Source of the DNA: Streptomyces sp. MBT53
Lineage (GTDB): Bacteria > Actinomycetota > Actinomycetes > Streptomycetales > Streptomycetaceae
DNA length: 55,575 bases
Direction: 5' to 3'
NCBI RefSeq assembly: GCF_016654115.1
Contig: NZ_JAEQAZ010000068.1
Coordinates: 1 to 55,575, forward strand
Shown: in pieces, positions 41,438 through 50,635 of the stretch
Layout of the letters: each line of letters opens with the position of its first letter
Numbering within the stretch: the first letter of the stretch is position 1
Notes under the pieces: generated by a model
Database searches by the model: none
Seen by the model: the letters and a program-made list of their open reading frames with translations, nothing else
Told to the model about the DNA's origin: nothing
Translations under genes and position numbers: made by a program

Positions 41438-41469
41438 CGAGGGCCGGTTCACGGAGGAACCGGCCCTCG
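41438..41469 (-). terminator. Strong hairpin downstream of the chitinase gene
   Basis: CGAGGGCCGGTTC (41438-41450) pairs perfectly with GAACCGGCCCTCG (41457-41469) over a 6-base loop: 13 bp without mismatch. It follows the chitinase stop by about 25 bp on the minus strand, and also separates it from the toxin-antitoxin pair. Confidence 0.8.
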
Positions 41470-41494
41470 TGTCAGGTGGGCCCGAGGGTGAGCG

Positions 41495-42637
41495 TCAGCA
41501 GTAGAGGTTGCTGCCGGGGCTGACTCCGAGGATCGAGGTGAAGCGGTTGTAGGCGTCGACGCGGCTCTGGACCTGTGCGGGGTTGCGGCCGTCGCATTCC
41601 AGGGAGCCGTTGATGGAACGGATGGTCTGGCCGAAACCGGCGCCGTTGACCATGGCGTTGTGCGGGGTCATCGTGCCCGGGCCGGACTGGGTGTTCCAGT
41701 ACCACAGGCCCGTCTTCCAGGCGACGGCCGCGTCGTTCTGCACCAGCCAGGGGTTGTTGAGGAGGTCGATGCCCAACGCGTCGCCCGCGGCCTTGTAGTT
41801 GAAGTTCCAGGACAGCTGGATGGGGCCGCGGCCGTAGTAGGCGGCCTGACCGGCCGGGCAGCCGTAGGACTGGCTCCAGTCGCAGTACGTCGGGTAGTTG
41901 GCGGTGTTCTGCTCGACGACGTAGACCAGTCCGCCGGTCTCGTGGCTGACGTTGGCGAGGAAGGCGGCGGCCTCCTGCTTCTTCACCGTGTCGGAGCCGG
42001 TGTTGGCGAAACCGGGGTAGGCGGACAGGGCGGCCGTCAGGCCCTGGTACGTGTAGAAGCCGTTCCGGCTCGGGAACATCTGGTTGAACTGGGCCTCGCT
42101 GACGACGAAACCGGACGGAGTGGTGCCGCCGCCGCTCGCGGGAGCGCTCCACTTCTGGTTGGCGCCGCCCGAGCAGGTCCAGATCTGGAGCCGGGTGCCG
42201 TTCGCCGAGTTGTTGCCGGTCACGTCCAGGCACTTGTTGGCCTGCGGGTTGACGATGTCGTTGGCGGAACTGACGGCCCACTTCTGGGCGGCGCTGCCGT
42301 TGCAGTCGTAGAGCTGGACCGTCGTGCCGTCCGCCGTGCCGCCGGAGGTCACGTCGAGACACTTGCCGAGCGCGCGCAGCGTTCCGTCACCGGGGTTGGA
42401 CCAGGTCTGGGCGCTGGTGCCGTTGCAGTCGTAGAGCTGTACGGCGGTGCCGTTGGCGGAGTTCGCCCCGGCGACGTCGACGCACTTGCCGGCCAGACCG
42501 GTGATCCGGCCGTCCGCCGCGCGGGCGGGGGAGATGGTGAACAGGGCGGACAGCGCCGCGGCGAGCAGCATGGCGAGGGTCAGTCTGCTCAGAGCCGTGA
42601 GTCCCCGGAGACTTGGTGCGGAGTGGGGGGTGACCAT
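41495..42637 (-). CDS. Secreted GH19 chitinase with N-terminal ricin-B (CBM13) module
   Basis: A 380-aa secreted enzyme. A signal peptide (LTLAMLLAAALSALFTI, ending ARAADG) is followed by a beta-trefoil with three QxW-type repeats (GKCVDVAGANSANGT; QLYDCNGTSAQTW; CLDVTGNNSANGT), a short Gly/Thr linker, and a GH19 catalytic domain. That domain has AFLANVSHETGG (the catalytic Glu), YCDWSQSYGCPAG, YYGRGPIQLSWNFNY and a final Cys. The ATG at 42637 has AGGAG nine bases upstream. It lies 88 bp downstream of the RlpA-like gene and probably shares its DasR-like promoter. Confidence 0.93.
   Translation of the reverse strand: MVTPHSAPSLRGLTALSRLTLAMLLAAALSALFTISPARAADGRITGLAGKCVDVAGANSANGTAVQLYDCNGTSAQTWSNPGDGTLRALGKCLDVTSGGTADGTTVQLYDCNGSAAQKWAVSSANDIVNPQANKCLDVTGNNSANGTRLQIWTCSGGANQKWSAPASGGGTTPSGFVVSEAQFNQMFPSRNGFYTYQGLTAALSAYPGFANTGSDTVKKQEAAAFLANVSHETGGLVYVVEQNTANYPTYCDWSQSYGCPAGQAAYYGRGPIQLSWNFNYKAAGDALGIDLLNNPWLVQNDAAVAWKTGLWYWNTQSGPGTMTPHNAMVNGAGFGQTIRSINGSLECDGRNPAQVQSRVDAYNRFTSILGVSPGSNLYC
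42150..42320. repeat. Ricin-B duplication, copy A (in chitinase gene)
   Basis: This 171-bp segment aligns without a gap to 43072-43242. I count about 17 differences by hand, near 90% identity. It encodes the last two ricin-B repeats, including CLDVTGNNSANGTRLQIWTC in both proteins. Confidence 0.75.
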
Positions 42638-42725
42638 GGGTCTTTGCTCCTGTGGTTGAGAGGCGGACGAGAACGGTCGGTCGGCCTGCGTCGGCCGGTG
42701 CGGCGAGCCGGGCGGCCCGCAGTGG

Positions 42726-43544
42726 TCAGCCCAGAACCGTCTGGGTGACGACGATGTGTCCGGCGTCCGGGTCGAGGACGCCGCCGAGGCGGCTGAAGGC
42801 GCCGTCGGTCAGATCGAGGCACTTCGGTTCCTGCGGGGTCTGGGCGAACGTCCCTCGGTCATTGATCCGTACGGTCAGGGAGCGGCCGTTGGCGACATTG
42901 GTGACCTGGACCCGTGTGCCGAAAGGCAGTTGGGGCTGGCGCGAGAGCGAAGTGGCCGCCGTGTCCGCGTTGTTGTCGAAGACCTCGCCGCTGGCCGTGA
43001 GGGCACCGGCGGGCTGGGGACCGTAGTGCGTGGCCCAGCACTGATCGCCGGACTGCTGGGCGGGGGCGTTCCACTTCTGGTTGGCACCCCCGGTGCAGGT
43101 CCAGATCTGGAGCCGGGTGCCGTTGGCGGAGTTGTTGCCGGTGACGTCCAGGCACTTGTCGGCCTGCGGGTTGACGATGTCGTTGGCGGAGGTGACGGTC
43201 CACTTCTGGGCGGCGCTGCCGTTGCAGGTCCACAGCTGGATCTTGGCGCCGTCGGCGGTCGAACCGCCCGTGACGTCAAGGCACTTGCCCAGCGCGCGGA
43301 CGGTGCTGTCCGTACCGACCGTCCACTGCTGGGCGCCGGTGCCGTTGCAGTCGTAGAGCTGGACCGGTGTGCCGTCGGCGGAGGCGGCTCCGGCGACGTC
43401 GAGGCACTTGCCGGCGAGGCCGGTGATCGCCCCGGTCGCCGCGGCCGCCGGTGCTGCGGCGAGGAGACCGAGCAGCAGGGTCAGCAGGGCGAGGACCGGG
43501 GTGCCGCGTAACGCGATACGGGGGAGGTAGCGACGAGTGGTCAT
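42726..43544 (-). CDS. Secreted ricin-B (CBM13) plus RlpA-like double-psi beta-barrel protein
   Basis: A 272-aa protein starting at the ATG at 43544 (MTTRRYLPR). A signal peptide ending APAAAATG precedes a ricin-B domain with three repeats, then a double-psi beta-barrel of the RlpA/expansin type: CWATHYGPQPAGALTASGEV, FGTRVQVTNV, VRINDRGTF, LDLTDGAFSRLGG. Such domains bind or cleave peptidoglycan or cellulose-like glycans. It is upstream of the chitinase on the same strand and shares a nearly identical lectin module, so both are probably exported chitin- or cell-wall-binding proteins. Confidence 0.88.
   Translation of the reverse strand: MTTRRYLPRIALRGTPVLALLTLLLGLLAAAPAAAATGAITGLAGKCLDVAGAASADGTPVQLYDCNGTGAQQWTVGTDSTVRALGKCLDVTGGSTADGAKIQLWTCNGSAAQKWTVTSANDIVNPQADKCLDVTGNNSANGTRLQIWTCTGGANQKWNAPAQQSGDQCWATHYGPQPAGALTASGEVFDNNADTAATSLSRQPQLPFGTRVQVTNVANGRSLTVRINDRGTFAQTPQEPKCLDLTDGAFSRLGGVLDPDAGHIVVTQTVLG
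43072..43242. repeat. Ricin-B duplication, copy B (in RlpA-like gene)
   Basis: Partner of the 171-bp segment at 42150-42320. The identity is higher than expected from domain homology alone, and points to a recent duplication or gene conversion between the two genes. Confidence 0.75.
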
Positions 43545-43635
43545 GGGGGTGGCGGGGCCCTTTCGAGCGGTTCGGCGCACGCGGAAGAGGGCGCACGTCT
43601 CAACTGGGCGCGAGCCGAAGGAGGTTGACCACTCG

Positions 43636-43664
43636 AAGGTAAAAGTCTAGACCAATTTGGTCAA
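43636..43664 (-). promoter_or_regulatory. Promoter with DasR-like site between -35 and -10
   Basis: On the minus strand TTGACC (43664-43659), a 17-bp spacer, then TACCTT (43641-43636). The spacer contains TTGGTCTAGACTT, which matches most of the DasR consensus (TGGTCTAGACCA). GACCAA-T-TTGGTC (43650-43662) is also a perfect palindrome. The RlpA-like ATG is 92 bp downstream. Confidence 0.7.
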
Positions 43665-43716
43665 GGTGTGTGCATGACAGCGTTGGCGGGCGGCGTGCCC
43701 GTGGCGCTCGTGACCC

Positions 43717-43755
43717 TCATGTCGTTCATGACACTTGTCACGGACAGTCGTGACA
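43717..43755. promoter_or_regulatory. Two inverted repeats before the broken lipase gene
   Basis: TCATG-TCGTT-CATGA lies at 43717-43731, and TGTCAC-GGACAGTC-GTGACA at 43736-43755, ending one base before the lipase ATG at 43757. They look like operator sites for an unknown regulator. Confidence 0.4.
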
Positions 43756-43756
43756 G

Positions 43757-45102
43757 ATGGCATCGGCGGCGAGTCCGACCGGCATCAAGACTCTGATCAT
43801 GGCCACGCATCAGCTCATCACCACGTACGAGCGCCAGGAGCGCCAAGAAGGACAGCCGACGCCTCAACACGCCTGGACACGGCGGAAGTTGACGGTCCTG
43901 GGCGGGGCCCTCGCGGCAGTCGGAACCGTGGCCGGCGCCTCGTCCGCCGTCGCGTCACCCGTGCACCGCCCGGCCAGGCCCGGCGCCCCAGGTCCCGCCC
44001 CAGCGCGTCGTGCTGCCCACGCCTACCGGTCGGCACGCGATCGGCGCCCACACCCTGCGGCTGGTGGACCACTCCCGGCGTGACCCTTGGGTCCCCTCCA
44101 GGCCGTACGGGAGTTCATGGTCCAGATCAGGTACCCGGCCGAGCGCACCGACGTCCGACGCGGTGCCCCGTGGATGACATCCGCGGCGGCCCGTCACTTC
44201 CAGAGTGCGGGCCTGCTGCCCGCCGGGTACGTCGTCCTGCCGGTCACCCACGCCGCACCCGACGCCCCCGCGCGCATGGCCGGTGGCCGCAGACCGGTGA
44301 TCCGCTACTCGCACGGCCACGGACAGCACCGCAGTTCCAGCCTGTGCCTGGTCGAGAACCTGGCCTCCTACGGCTACGTGGTCGTCACCGTCGACCACAC
44401 CTACGACGCCGGACAGGTGGAGTTCTCGGGAGGGCGCGTCGAGACGTACGCCATGCCCGAACTCTCCCCGACCCTCCCGCCGGACGAGGAGGGGCGCATC
44501 GTCCGCAAGGCCGTCCGGGTGCGGGTGGCCGACGTGCGGTACACCCTGGCGGAGCTGGGCCGGGCGGTCCGGCGGGACGCGCCCGCCCCTCCCTCCGGGC
44601 TGCGGGACATCATGGATCTGTCGCGGACGGGCATGTTCGGACACTCCCCGGGCGGTGCCACCGCCGCGGAGGCGATGTCCGGGGGAGTGGCGATCGGGGC
44701 CGGGGCGAACCTCGACGGCGGCCTGTTCGGAGACGTCGTCACGCGGGGACCGGACGCACCCTTCCTGCTGCTCGGAGCGGACCGTGACGACGACACCGCC
44801 TGGCTGAGCACCTGGCCCCACCTGCGCGGCTGGCGCCGTTTCCTCGGCCTGACCGGAGCCGAGCACTTCACCTTCACGACTACGAGACCCTCCTCCCGCA
44901 GGCCGCGACGCGGCTCGGGGCGACACCCGAGCAACTCGCCGCCTTCATCGGCCCACTGGAGTGGCACCGCTCGCTCGCCGTGCAGCGCGAGATCCTGCTG
45001 GCCTTCTTCGGCCTGCAGCTGCGCGACCGTCCCGCGCCCCTCCTGGACGGACCCGGCCCGGGGTGTCCGGAGCTGGTCTTCGGGAAGGCGCGATTCGGTT
45101 AA
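43757..45102 (+). pseudogene. Secreted lipase / PAF-acetylhydrolase-like gene broken by three frame changes
   Basis: Four pieces of one protein lie in order in different frames. The exported N-terminus (QHAWTRRKLTVLGGALAAVG) is in the frame of 43757. VVLPTPTGRHAIGAHTLRLV and DHSRRDPWVPSRP follow in another frame (about 43992-44100). VREFMVQIRYP to GAEHFTF is back in the first frame, with the nucleophile motif GMFGHSPGGATAAE. The C-terminus from about 44878 (DYETLLPQAATRLGATPEQL ... LLDGPGPG) is in the third frame, to the TAA at 45102. Secreted streptomycete lipases normally read through all four parts. Confidence 0.8.
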
Positions 45103-45218
45103 CCGGAAGTGAATTATTCGCAGCCATCAGGCGTACAACCCTTCACTCCTTCCTCGCGTCGAACTGGCGTGCAACGGCGCCGCCGTCGCGGGAAGTCCTG
45201 TGGGGGGATCCCTTGTCC

Positions 45219-47258
45219 ATGATGGTCCGTTGGTTGTGTGCTGCCCTGCGCGTGCGGGCGAAGACCGACCTTCTGCTCGTGTTCCTGTTCGCCGCCGGCT
45301 TCGCCGCGCTGCCCGTCTTCGCACTGCTGCCGTCCCTGTGGGGCTTCGCCGCCGCGTCCGCCGTGAGCTACGTCGTGGACGAGGCCCTGCACGTCCGGGC
45401 ACCCCAGTTCGTCCGCCGACTTGCGGCACTGCAACTCGACCGCACCCTGCGGTTCGCCTTCCGAACGCTGATGCTGCTCGCCCTGGCAGACCGGACCGGA
45501 GCCCCGGACCGGGTGCTGGTCGCCGGACTCGCCGTCTTCGGCGCCCACTTCACGCTGGTGATGCTGTACTCGGCCGTGCATCACGCGATCAGCCGTCGGC
45601 GCGTGCTGCCGGTGGCCGTGCGCAACCTCGACATGAGCGGGTCCGGCATCGAGAAGCCCCCGCCCGCCTATCTCTACCGGCGTTTCCTGCGCAAGCTGCT
45701 GCACCTGGACCTGCCCGCCCACGTGGGACTGCTCGTGGCGCTCGCGGCCGGGACCTGGTACCCCGCCGTCATCGGCTACGCGCTGACGGCCGGGTCCGCG
45801 CTGGCGGCCGTAGTGGCGCTGCTGATCGCGTTCCGCAGGGCCCGCCGGATGCCCGCGAAGGACGAGGTGATCGCCGAGGTCAACCGCCAACTGGGCGGCT
45901 ACCGGCCCGAGGTGGCCCTGTACTTCAGCTTCGCGGCGGTCTCCCGGGACTTCATGTACCAGGTCAACATGTGGATCGAGACCCTGGAGCAGCTCGATCG
46001 ACGCCCGCTGATCATCCTGCGCGAGCAGGCCTCGTTCCGCTACCTCAGCCGCACCTGGATCCCGGTCCTGTGCGTGCCCAAGGCCGACGACCTGGCCGAG
46101 CTGGAACTGCCGGACGTCCGGGTCGTCCTGTACCCGGGCAACGCCGGCAAGAACGTGCACATGCTGCGCGTCGCCGAGGCCAAGCACGTCTTCATCGGCC
46201 ACGGCGACAGCGACAAGCTCGCCAGCAGCAACCGTGTCAGCAAGGTGTACGACGAGATCTGGGTGGCCGGACGGGCCGGACGCGACCGCTACCAGCGGGT
46301 CCGGCACGCCATCAGCGACGGGGCGATCGTCGAGGTCGGGCGCCCGCAACTGTCGTCGATACGACTGCACACCGAGCACGTGCCGGGCCCACTGCCGGTC
46401 GTGCTGTACGCCCCCACCTGGGAGGGCTGGAGCGACGACGACTGCCACACCTCCCTCATCCCGATGGGCGTGCCCCTGATCGAGAAGCTCCTCGCCGAGA
46501 ACGTACGGATCATCTACAAGCCGCACCCGCTCACCGGCCGCCGCTCTCCCGAAGCGGCTGCCGCGGACCGGGCCGTCCGTGACCTGCTGGGCAACGACAA
46601 CGAGCGACACGAGTCCGCGCACACGCGGGCGCAGGCGCAGGCCGCGCTCGTCGTCGGAACGAGGCTGCGGGAAATCCGGGCCCGGATCGACGAGTTGGCC
46701 GGACGGCACAGCGGCGACCACACCCAGCAGACCCGCGACTCACGTGTCCCCGACCGCGGTGACACGGCCGAGTGGCACGCCCTGCACAACGAGTGGCACC
46801 GGCTCTTCTGGGAGAGCCACGGACCGGTCCGACACCAGGTGATCCTCGGACAACTGCCCACGCTGTACGCATGCTTCAACCAGGCGGACATGCTCATCAG
46901 CGACGTCTCCTCGGTGGTCGCCGACTTCGTCGCCAGCCTCAAGCCCTATGTCCTGACCAACGCGCACGACCTGCCCGACGACGACTTCCGCGCCGCCTAC
47001 ACCACCGCCGGCGGCGCCTACCTCCTCGACCGCGACTGCACCCGGCTGCCGGAGATCCTCCGCGCGGTCCGCGAGCCGCGCCACGATCCGATGGCGCCGC
47101 TCCGCCACGACTTCAAGGAGTACGTCCTGGGCGCGGACCGGCCCACCTCCATGGAGCGCTTCAACACCGCCGTCAACACTCTGGCCGACCGGGCCGCGGC
47201 GGAACGGGGCGAATACCGGGCGGACGGAGATCAGCAGACCGTCAGGGAGTTGGCGTAG
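45219..47258 (+). CDS. Membrane-anchored CDP-glycerol glycerophosphotransferase (TagB/TagF-like) family protein
   Basis: A 679-aa protein with about six N-terminal hydrophobic segments (TDLLLVFLFAAGFAALPVF; LVMLYSAVHHA; VGLLVALAAGTWYPAVIGYA) and then a GT-B-like glycerophosphotransferase region. Motifs are KHVFIGHGDSDKLASSNRVS, VVLYAPTWEGW, IIYKPHPLTG, and MLISDVSSVVADF. Members polymerise or add glycerol phosphate for teichoic-acid-like wall polymers. A 90-residue insert (ERHESAHTRAQAQ to DRGDTAEWHALH) interrupts the C-terminal half. The start is the ATG at 45219; a TTG at 45213, better spaced from GGGGGG, is possible. Confidence 0.88.
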   Translation: MMVRWLCAALRVRAKTDLLLVFLFAAGFAALPVFALLPSLWGFAAASAVSYVVDEALHVRAPQFVRRLAALQLDRTLRFAFRTLMLLALADRTGAPDRVLVAGLAVFGAHFTLVMLYSAVHHAISRRRVLPVAVRNLDMSGSGIEKPPPAYLYRRFLRKLLHLDLPAHVGLLVALAAGTWYPAVIGYALTAGSALAAVVALLIAFRRARRMPAKDEVIAEVNRQLGGYRPEVALYFSFAAVSRDFMYQVNMWIETLEQLDRRPLIILREQASFRYLSRTWIPVLCVPKADDLAELELPDVRVVLYPGNAGKNVHMLRVAEAKHVFIGHGDSDKLASSNRVSKVYDEIWVAGRAGRDRYQRVRHAISDGAIVEVGRPQLSSIRLHTEHVPGPLPVVLYAPTWEGWSDDDCHTSLIPMGVPLIEKLLAENVRIIYKPHPLTGRRSPEAAAADRAVRDLLGNDNERHESAHTRAQAQAALVVGTRLREIRARIDELAGRHSGDHTQQTRDSRVPDRGDTAEWHALHNEWHRLFWESHGPVRHQVILGQLPTLYACFNQADMLISDVSSVVADFVASLKPYVLTNAHDLPDDDFRAAYTTAGGAYLLDRDCTRLPEILRAVREPRHDPMAPLRHDFKEYVLGADRPTSMERFNTAVNTLADRAAAERGEYRADGDQQTVRELA

Positions 47259-47444
47259 CCGCATGACGTCCGGTTCGTGAGGGCGGACCGGGCGGTGCGG
47301 GAAGTCGCGTGCGGGGCGGCGGGGCAGGCGGGGCGGGCGAACACTATGAACGCAATGATCGACGGCTGGTCCCCGCATGCGGCGCTTCCTAACATCACGG
47401 TTCGCAGCGCAACTTTGCACAGCGAATTCATAGGAGCCGCTCCC

Positions 47445-48908
47445 GTGACAAGAATTGACGCGCCCGTGCCGGTACGCAGACGGCTCCCGGCCCCTCGCCA
47501 CCGCCGGGCCCTGCTGGCCGTCGGCGTGGCCGCGACGCTCTTCGGCACGCTCGGCAACGCCCCCGCGCCCACGGCGGAGACCGCGCGGCCGGCGGTGGCC
47601 ACCTGCCCGGCGAACCTGGTCGGGCAGGCGACGTGTTACACCGGCCAGGACAGCAACGGGGCGTACTACGCGATGGCCGTCCCGACGCACTGGAACGGAT
47701 CCCTCGTGGTGCACGCGCACGGCGGACCCGATCTCGGCGACGCCTCGGACCCGGCACGCAGCACCGACGACCTGGGGCGTTGGGCGGTGATGGTCAAGGA
47801 GGGGTACGCCTGGGCCGGCTCGTCCTACCGCCGCGGCGGCTACGGCACCCGGATGGCCGCCGCCGACACCGAGAACGTACGCAGGCTCTTCGTCTCGGAG
47901 TTCGGCAAGCCCAGGCGCACCTACGTGCACGGCCAGTCCTGGGGAGGCGACGTCGCCGCCAAGGTCGCGGAGACCTACGGCAGACGCCCCGGCGCCTACG
48001 ACGGCGCGCTGCTGACGAGCGGCGTCCTCGGCGGCGGTTCGCGCGGCTACGACTACCGGGTCGACCTGCGGGTGGTCTACCAGTACTACTGCCACAACCA
48101 CCCCCGCCCGACGGAACCGCAGTACCCGCTGTGGCAGGGGCTGCGCGCGGACTCCACCATGACGAGCAGCGGACTCCGCGCCCGCCTCCAGGAGTGCACC
48201 GGCTTCGCCTCCACCCCCGCGGAGCGCACCGCCCTCCAACAGCGCAACCTCGACGACATCCTCGCCGTCACCCGCATCCCGGAGCGCTCGCTGGAGTCAC
48301 ATCTGCGGTTCGCGACCTTCACGTTCCGGGACATCGTGTCGACCCGGCTCGGCGGCCGAAATCCCTTCAGCAACCAGGGTGTGCGGTACTCGGGTTCACA
48401 CGACGACAAGGCACTCAACGCGGGCGTCGAACGGTTCTCAGCCGACCCCACCGCGCGCCGCGACCTCTCCTACGACAGCGACCTGACGGGCAAGGTCTCC
48501 ATCCCCGTCCTCACCCTGCACGCGATCGACGACCCGACCGCCTTCGTCGAGCACGAAGCGGCCTACCGCGCCACTCTCCAGGGCGCGGGCAGCGGCGGCG
48601 ACCTCGTCCAGACCTTCACGAAGGAGACCGAACACAGTGCGCTGAGCGACTCGGAGTACGCCGACTCCATCGCGGCACTCGACGCCTGGGTACGCCATGG
48701 ACACAAGCCGACCGCACGCTCGATCGCGGCTTCCTGCGCGGCCTTCGACCAGAGGTACGGCACCGGGTGCTTCTACGACCCGGCCTTCCGCCCCGCGCCG
48801 TACGCGTCGCGGATCCGGCCGCGGCCGGGCGGACTCGCCTGGCCCGCCATGACCGCGAAGCAGGAGCGGGCGTGGAGCCGGATCGACGGGGTGGGGATCG
48901 CTCCCTGA
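47445..48908 (+). CDS. Secreted alpha/beta hydrolase (esterase/peptidase-like)
   Basis: A 487-aa exported hydrolase. The GTG at 47445 has GGAG eight bases upstream. A basic N-terminus and hydrophobic stretch (RRALLAVGVAATLFGTLGNA) precede a mature enzyme with Cys-containing start (ATCPANLVGQATCYTGQDS), HAHGGPD, nucleophile YVHGQSWGGDVAAKVAETYG, acid AIDDPTAF and His in TEHSALSDSEY. I do not recognise a specific substrate class. The C-terminal CAAFDQRYGTGCFYDP may form a disulfide. It converges on another alpha/beta hydrolase gene across a strong hairpin. Confidence 0.85.
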   Translation: MTRIDAPVPVRRRLPAPRHRRALLAVGVAATLFGTLGNAPAPTAETARPAVATCPANLVGQATCYTGQDSNGAYYAMAVPTHWNGSLVVHAHGGPDLGDASDPARSTDDLGRWAVMVKEGYAWAGSSYRRGGYGTRMAAADTENVRRLFVSEFGKPRRTYVHGQSWGGDVAAKVAETYGRRPGAYDGALLTSGVLGGGSRGYDYRVDLRVVYQYYCHNHPRPTEPQYPLWQGLRADSTMTSSGLRARLQECTGFASTPAERTALQQRNLDDILAVTRIPERSLESHLRFATFTFRDIVSTRLGGRNPFSNQGVRYSGSHDDKALNAGVERFSADPTARRDLSYDSDLTGKVSIPVLTLHAIDDPTAFVEHEAAYRATLQGAGSGGDLVQTFTKETEHSALSDSEYADSIAALDAWVRHGHKPTARSIAASCAAFDQRYGTGCFYDPAFRPAPYASRIRPRPGGLAWPAMTAKQERAWSRIDGVGIAP

Positions 48909-48953
48909 TCCCACGGCGGCGGGGTGGGCCGTAGTGGTTGAGATGCAGTGCTA

Positions 48954-48995
48954 CGGATCCCGGCAGCCGTGCACCTCCACGGATGCCGGGATCCG
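48954..48995. terminator. Long interrupted hairpin between convergent hydrolase genes
   Basis: CGGATCCCGGCA (48954-48965) pairs with TGCCGGGATCCG (48984-48995), and CCGTG pairs with CACGG inside it: 17 bp in total around a 6-base loop. The rest of 48909-49210 holds no gene I can support. Confidence 0.75.
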
Positions 48996-49210
48996 TCCCT
49001 TCGACGGCGCCCACGCCGAGGGCCAGGTCACCGACTGCTCCCTGCGCGGCGTGAGGCGGACCGGTCTCGGGGATCTCCGTGGTGTCCTTGCCGACGCGCA
49101 GCATCCGCAGTTGTTCCTTCACCCGCATCGGCGTCGCCGTCCGCCGCGACAGCCGGCTCGGTCGGTCGGCCCCGGCATCTCGCGTCGCTCCCGTTGGCCC
49201 CGGCCCCGGG

Positions 49211-50494
49211 TCAGGACGCGGGCGCCGGGAGGGGCCTGTTCAGCAGGAAGGCACGCAGGAGCGCGGTGTAGAGGGCCGGCCGGGAGTGCGCGATGGAGTG
49301 GCCCGCGCCCTGGATACGGACCAGTTGGGAGTTCGGCAGGGTCCGGCGGTACTCCTGGGTGACCTCGGGTTTGATGAAGTCGCACTGGCCGCGCAGGATC
49401 AGGGACGGGACGTGCACGGTACGCAGCACGGGACGCGGGTCGGGGAGTTGCTCGAAGTCCTTGACGGTCATCTGGTTGCTGTAGAAGCCCTGCGGATTGT
49501 CGTGTGCCTCGGTGGGTGCCGCGCCCGCGCAGGACGTGGCGTCCTTGCCGAGAAGCGCCATCTGGTGCATCCACTGGTCGAGTTCGCGGTCGCCCACCAG
49601 AGCGTGGGCGGCGCGCGGGTTGACCTCCATCAGCAGGCTCGCGGCGATCAGCCGGGGCCTGCCGGTCAGTTCGTCGCGCCGGGAGCGCTGGTCCGGCGTC
49701 AGGTCGTTCCAGGGATCACCGGCATTGGACCCGGGATACTGCCGGCCCCACAGCGCGCCCGGTGACGTGAAGACGGCCTTCGCCACGTGCGTGCCGTGGG
49801 CCCGCAGGTACTGGGCGGTCAGGGAGCCGCCCCACGACTGGCCGATGAGGATGATCCGGTCCGCGCCGAGGAGACGGCGGATCGCGTCGAGGTCGGCGAC
49901 CTGGCGGGCGGCGGTGTAGCCGGTGATGTCGGAGAGGCGGGTGGAACGGCCGGCGCCCAACTGGTCGTAGGAGTAGACGTCGAAGCCGTCCGCGGCCAGT
50001 TCCCGGCCGCCGGCGGGGATGCCCTCCGCCGGGGTGCCGGGACCGCCGTGCAGGAAGATGACCGGGGTCGTCCGGGGGGTGCCGGCGGCGGGTGCGTGGA
50101 CGTAGGCGATGCGGGAGCCGGTGGGCAGGTTCCAGAAGCGGACGTCGGACGGGACCGGGCCCGCGGCCGGGGTCGGCATCGGGTGGAAGACCGTGGCGGC
50201 GGCGAGGGCCGTGACGCCGAGGAGCAGGACGCCCGTGAAGGCGGCCGTGGCCCGCAGTCCGCGCTTGCCGAGCAGAGTGAACGCCGCGCGGCCGAGCGGT
50301 AGGGCGACCGCCGCGGCGAGGAGCAGTCCCGCGATCGCGAGCAGCGGGACGCTCGCGGTCGCGAACGCCGCCGCGACGAAGCCGGCCGCCGCCGCGGCCG
50401 GTGTCAGCGCCACCGCGAGGGCCAGCAGAAGGCCGCCGCACAGGCGGCGGGCGAGCGGCGGAAACGGACCGAAAGGGGAATTCCTGAGTGCCAT
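49211..50494 (-). CDS. Membrane-anchored alpha/beta hydrolase, proline iminopeptidase-like
   Basis: A 427-aa protein. Two to three N-terminal hydrophobic segments (LCGGLLLALAVALTP; AIAGLLLAAAVALPL; GVLLLGVTALAAATVF) anchor it with the hydrolase outside. The hydrolase has FLHGGPGTPAEG (oxyanion loop), the YDQLGAGRS typical of proline iminopeptidases, nucleophile LIGQSWGGSLTAQYL, acid RGQCDFIKPE and His in GAGHSIAHS. The HGGPG-DQxGxGxS combination is the S33 peptidase pattern. It shares GQSWGG with the convergent secreted hydrolase, though the rest differs. Confidence 0.88.
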   Translation of the reverse strand: MALRNSPFGPFPPLARRLCGGLLLALAVALTPAAAAAGFVAAAFATASVPLLAIAGLLLAAAVALPLGRAAFTLLGKRGLRATAAFTGVLLLGVTALAAATVFHPMPTPAAGPVPSDVRFWNLPTGSRIAYVHAPAAGTPRTTPVIFLHGGPGTPAEGIPAGGRELAADGFDVYSYDQLGAGRSTRLSDITGYTAARQVADLDAIRRLLGADRIILIGQSWGGSLTAQYLRAHGTHVAKAVFTSPGALWGRQYPGSNAGDPWNDLTPDQRSRRDELTGRPRLIAASLLMEVNPRAAHALVGDRELDQWMHQMALLGKDATSCAGAAPTEAHDNPQGFYSNQMTVKDFEQLPDPRPVLRTVHVPSLILRGQCDFIKPEVTQEYRRTLPNSQLVRIQGAGHSIAHSRPALYTALLRAFLLNRPLPAPAS

Positions 50495-50572
50495 GGCCGT
50501 GAGGCTAGGTGCGGGTGGCCCGCCCGGTCGTCGTGCCGCCGGACGACCGCCCGACGGCGGAATCCGCTGGTC

Positions 50573-50635
50573 GGCGGGGTTCCGGACCCCGCCGCACGGC
50601 GGGGGTCACGGCCCTGTCCCGGGCCCGGCCGGGAC
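50573..50635. other. Gene-free gap with two hairpins
   Basis: Between 50495 and 50814 I see no gene. GGCGGGGT-TCCGG-ACCCCGCC lies at 50573-50593, and GTCCCGG-GCCCGG-CCGGGAC at 50616-50635. They could end the response-regulator transcript running leftward. The proline iminopeptidase-like gene's promoter must also be here, but none is clear. Confidence 0.45.
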
